Shown here: positions 62,833-64,000 of the stretch, one piece after another
How positions within the stretch are numbered: position 1 is the first letter of the stretch
How the letters are laid out: each line of letters opens with the position of its first letter
Assembly (NCBI RefSeq): GCF_008704395.1
Contig: NZ_CP023695.1
Span: 4,092,001 to 4,156,000 of the forward strand
Direction of reading: 5' to 3'
DNA: 64,000 nucleotides
From: Streptomyces alboniger
GTDB lineage: Bacteria; Actinomycetota; Actinomycetes; Streptomycetales; Streptomycetaceae
Notes under the pieces: model-generated
What the model was told of the DNA's origin: nothing
The model's input: only the letters and a program-made list of their open reading frames with translations
Databases searched by the model: none
Made by a program: the position numbers and the translations under genes

Positions 62833-63627
62833 GTGAGTACCGAAGACGTGACCCTGACCGCGGGCGACGCGGAAGTGACCGTGCAGCCGGGCAACGGCTG
62901 CCGCATCGGAAGCCTGCGCATCGACGGCGTCGAGCTGCTGAGGCAGGGGGAGCGATACGGCAGCTTCCCGATGGTGCCGTGGTGCGGCCGGATCCGGGAC
63001 GGGCAGTTCCGCGACGGCGCGAGCGTCCACCAGATGCCGCTGAACTCCCCGCCGCACGCCATCCACGGCTTCGCCCGTGACGCCCGCTGGCGCACGGCAC
63101 GCACCTCGAAGGCCGAGGCGGTCTTCACGTACGACCTCACCGCCCCCTGGCCCTACCCCGGCCGCGTCACCCAGATCGTGGAACTCACCGAGGAGGCGCT
63201 GACGCTGCGCCTCGGCATCGAGACGTACGGCGACTCCTTCCCCGCGCAGGCGGGCTGGCACCCGTGGTTCAACCGGGTCCTCGACGGCGGCGGCGAGCCC
63301 GTACGCATCGACTTCGACCCCGCCTGGCAGGAGGAGCGCGGCGACGACCACCTCCCCACCGGCCGTCGCGTCGATCCGAGGAGCGGCCCCCGGGACGACT
63401 GCTTCGGCATGCCCGAGGGCGTCGACGTGACGCTGACCTGGCCCGGTCGGCTCGCGGTGAACGTCAGGAGCCGCGAGCAGTGGGTCGTCGTCTACGACGA
63501 GCAGGACGCCGCGGTCTGCGTGGAGCCGCAGACCGGCCCGCCCAACGGGCTCAACACCGCGCCGCGCCTGGTGACACCCATCGAGCCGCTGGAGACGGCG
63601 ACGACCTGGACCTGGACGCGGCTTTAA
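62833..63627 (+). CDS. Aldose 1-epimerase-like protein
   Basis: 264 residues, GTG start. Galactose-mutarotase fold: FPMVPWCGRIRDGQF, PPHAIHGFARDARW (catalytic His), AGWHPWFNRVL (second His) and a late acidic VCVEPQTGPPNG (catalytic Glu). Epimerises or binds an aldose or a sugar derivative. Just upstream of pyrE. Confidence 0.9.
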   Translation: MSTEDVTLTAGDAEVTVQPGNGCRIGSLRIDGVELLRQGERYGSFPMVPWCGRIRDGQFRDGASVHQMPLNSPPHAIHGFARDARWRTARTSKAEAVFTYDLTAPWPYPGRVTQIVELTEEALTLRLGIETYGDSFPAQAGWHPWFNRVLDGGGEPVRIDFDPAWQEERGDDHLPTGRRVDPRSGPRDDCFGMPEGVDVTLTWPGRLAVNVRSREQWVVVYDEQDAAVCVEPQTGPPNGLNTAPRLVTPIEPLETATTWTWTRL

Positions 63628-63637
63628 GCTGACAGGC

Positions 63638-64000
63638 ATGACTGACGACGTACGTGGCGCTCTGCTCCAGCAGATCAAGGACAAGGCCGTGGTGCACGGC
63701 AAGGTGACCCTCTCCTCGGGTCTTGAGGCCGACTACTACATCGACCTGCGCCGCATCACCCTCGACGGCGAGGCCGCCCCCTTGGTCGGCCAGGTGCTGC
63801 TCGACCTCACCGCCGACCTCGACTACGACGCCGTGGGCGGCCTGACCATGGGCGCCGACCCCGTCGCCGGCGCGATGCTGCACGCGTCCGCCGCGCGCGG
63901 CAAGCGCCTGGACGCCTTCGTGGTCCGCAAGGCCGCCAAGGCGCACGGCATGCAGCGCCGCGTCGAGGGCCCGGACATCAAGGGCCGCCGCGTGCTCGTC
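63638..64000 (+). CDS. pyrE: Orotate phosphoribosyltransferase, N-terminal part
   Basis: Only 121 codons are present because the window ends. MTDDVRGALLQQIKDKAVVH, then KVTLSSGLEADYYIDLRRIT, GGLTMGADPVAGAML and the catalytic FVVRKAAKAHG match PyrE. Forms OMP from orotate and PRPP in pyrimidine synthesis. Ends at GRRVLV, before the PRPP loop. Start ATG 63638. Confidence 0.94.
   Translation, partial: MTDDVRGALLQQIKDKAVVHGKVTLSSGLEADYYIDLRRITLDGEAAPLVGQVLLDLTADLDYDAVGGLTMGADPVAGAMLHASAARGKRLDAFVVRKAAKAHGMQRRVEGPDIKGRRVLV

Overview
The window is very GC-rich chromosomal DNA of a Streptomyces or close relative. Evidence: strong G/C third-position bias, GTG/TTG starts with GGAGG-type ribosome binding sites, the dnaK-grpE-dnaJ-hspR operon with HAIR operators, a SARP/AfsR-type regulator, and many copies of the streptomycete intergenic repeat related to cgcgcagttccccgcg. 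Identification rests on reading the sequence only; no database search was run.

Layout. 1-323: inverted cluster of the intergenic repeat. 324-3189: membrane protein and a DrrA/DrrB-like ABC exporter. 3382-4317: secreted SH3-like protein and a small membrane protein. 4324-8130: MFS exporter and secreted SGNH hydrolase, divergent from a LysR regulator. 8199-10231: small membrane protein, SGNH-like lipoprotein, PH-domain protein. 10320-15188: large SARP regulator divergent from an MFS exporter. 15513-19631: DUF5994-like protein, small membrane protein, a GT2 plus UDP-GlcNAc 2-epimerase pair, DUF4232-like lipoprotein.

20225-32862 is a roughly 12.6 kb pSAM2-like actinomycete integrative and conjugative element (AICE) inserted in the 3' end of tRNA-Gly(CCC), flanked by 47-bp identical att cores. 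Its modules are int/xis/rep (right), spd genes and an FtsK-like tra gene (centre), a GntR repressor divergent from a NUDIX protein, and cargo at the left: an Mrr-like nuclease, a membrane-anchored protein, an HNH-like protein and a transposase relic. Six copies of a palindrome-like motif (core TAGACGAGT) sit at promoters inside the element and probably form the GntR regulon. The integrase gene carries a 1-nt frameshift and rep appears to start at ATT, so the element may be crippled.

33176-45938: zinc-ribbon protein, dcd, a phosphoribosyltransferase, a YIP1-like membrane protein, five consecutive FG-GAP beta-propeller secreted proteins on one strand, and a large membrane Fe-S oxidoreductase. 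46202-50577: the heat-shock operon dnaK-grpE-dnaJ-hspR, with a matching HAIR site before clpB (54269). Between them (51204-53609) lies an odd locus: two tandem paralogous HTH regulators divergent from a 58-residue exported peptide with two DLSW motifs, translationally coupled to a degenerate Rieske-like protein. This is the best candidate for an undescribed chromosomal system.

57060-64000: YbjN-like protein, class I aminotransferase, Cys/Gly/Ser-tailed membrane protein, DUF2617-like protein, membrane-fused spermidine-synthase-like protein, SRPBCC protein with a long Asp-rich repeat tract, aldose 1-epimerase-like protein and the start of pyrE.
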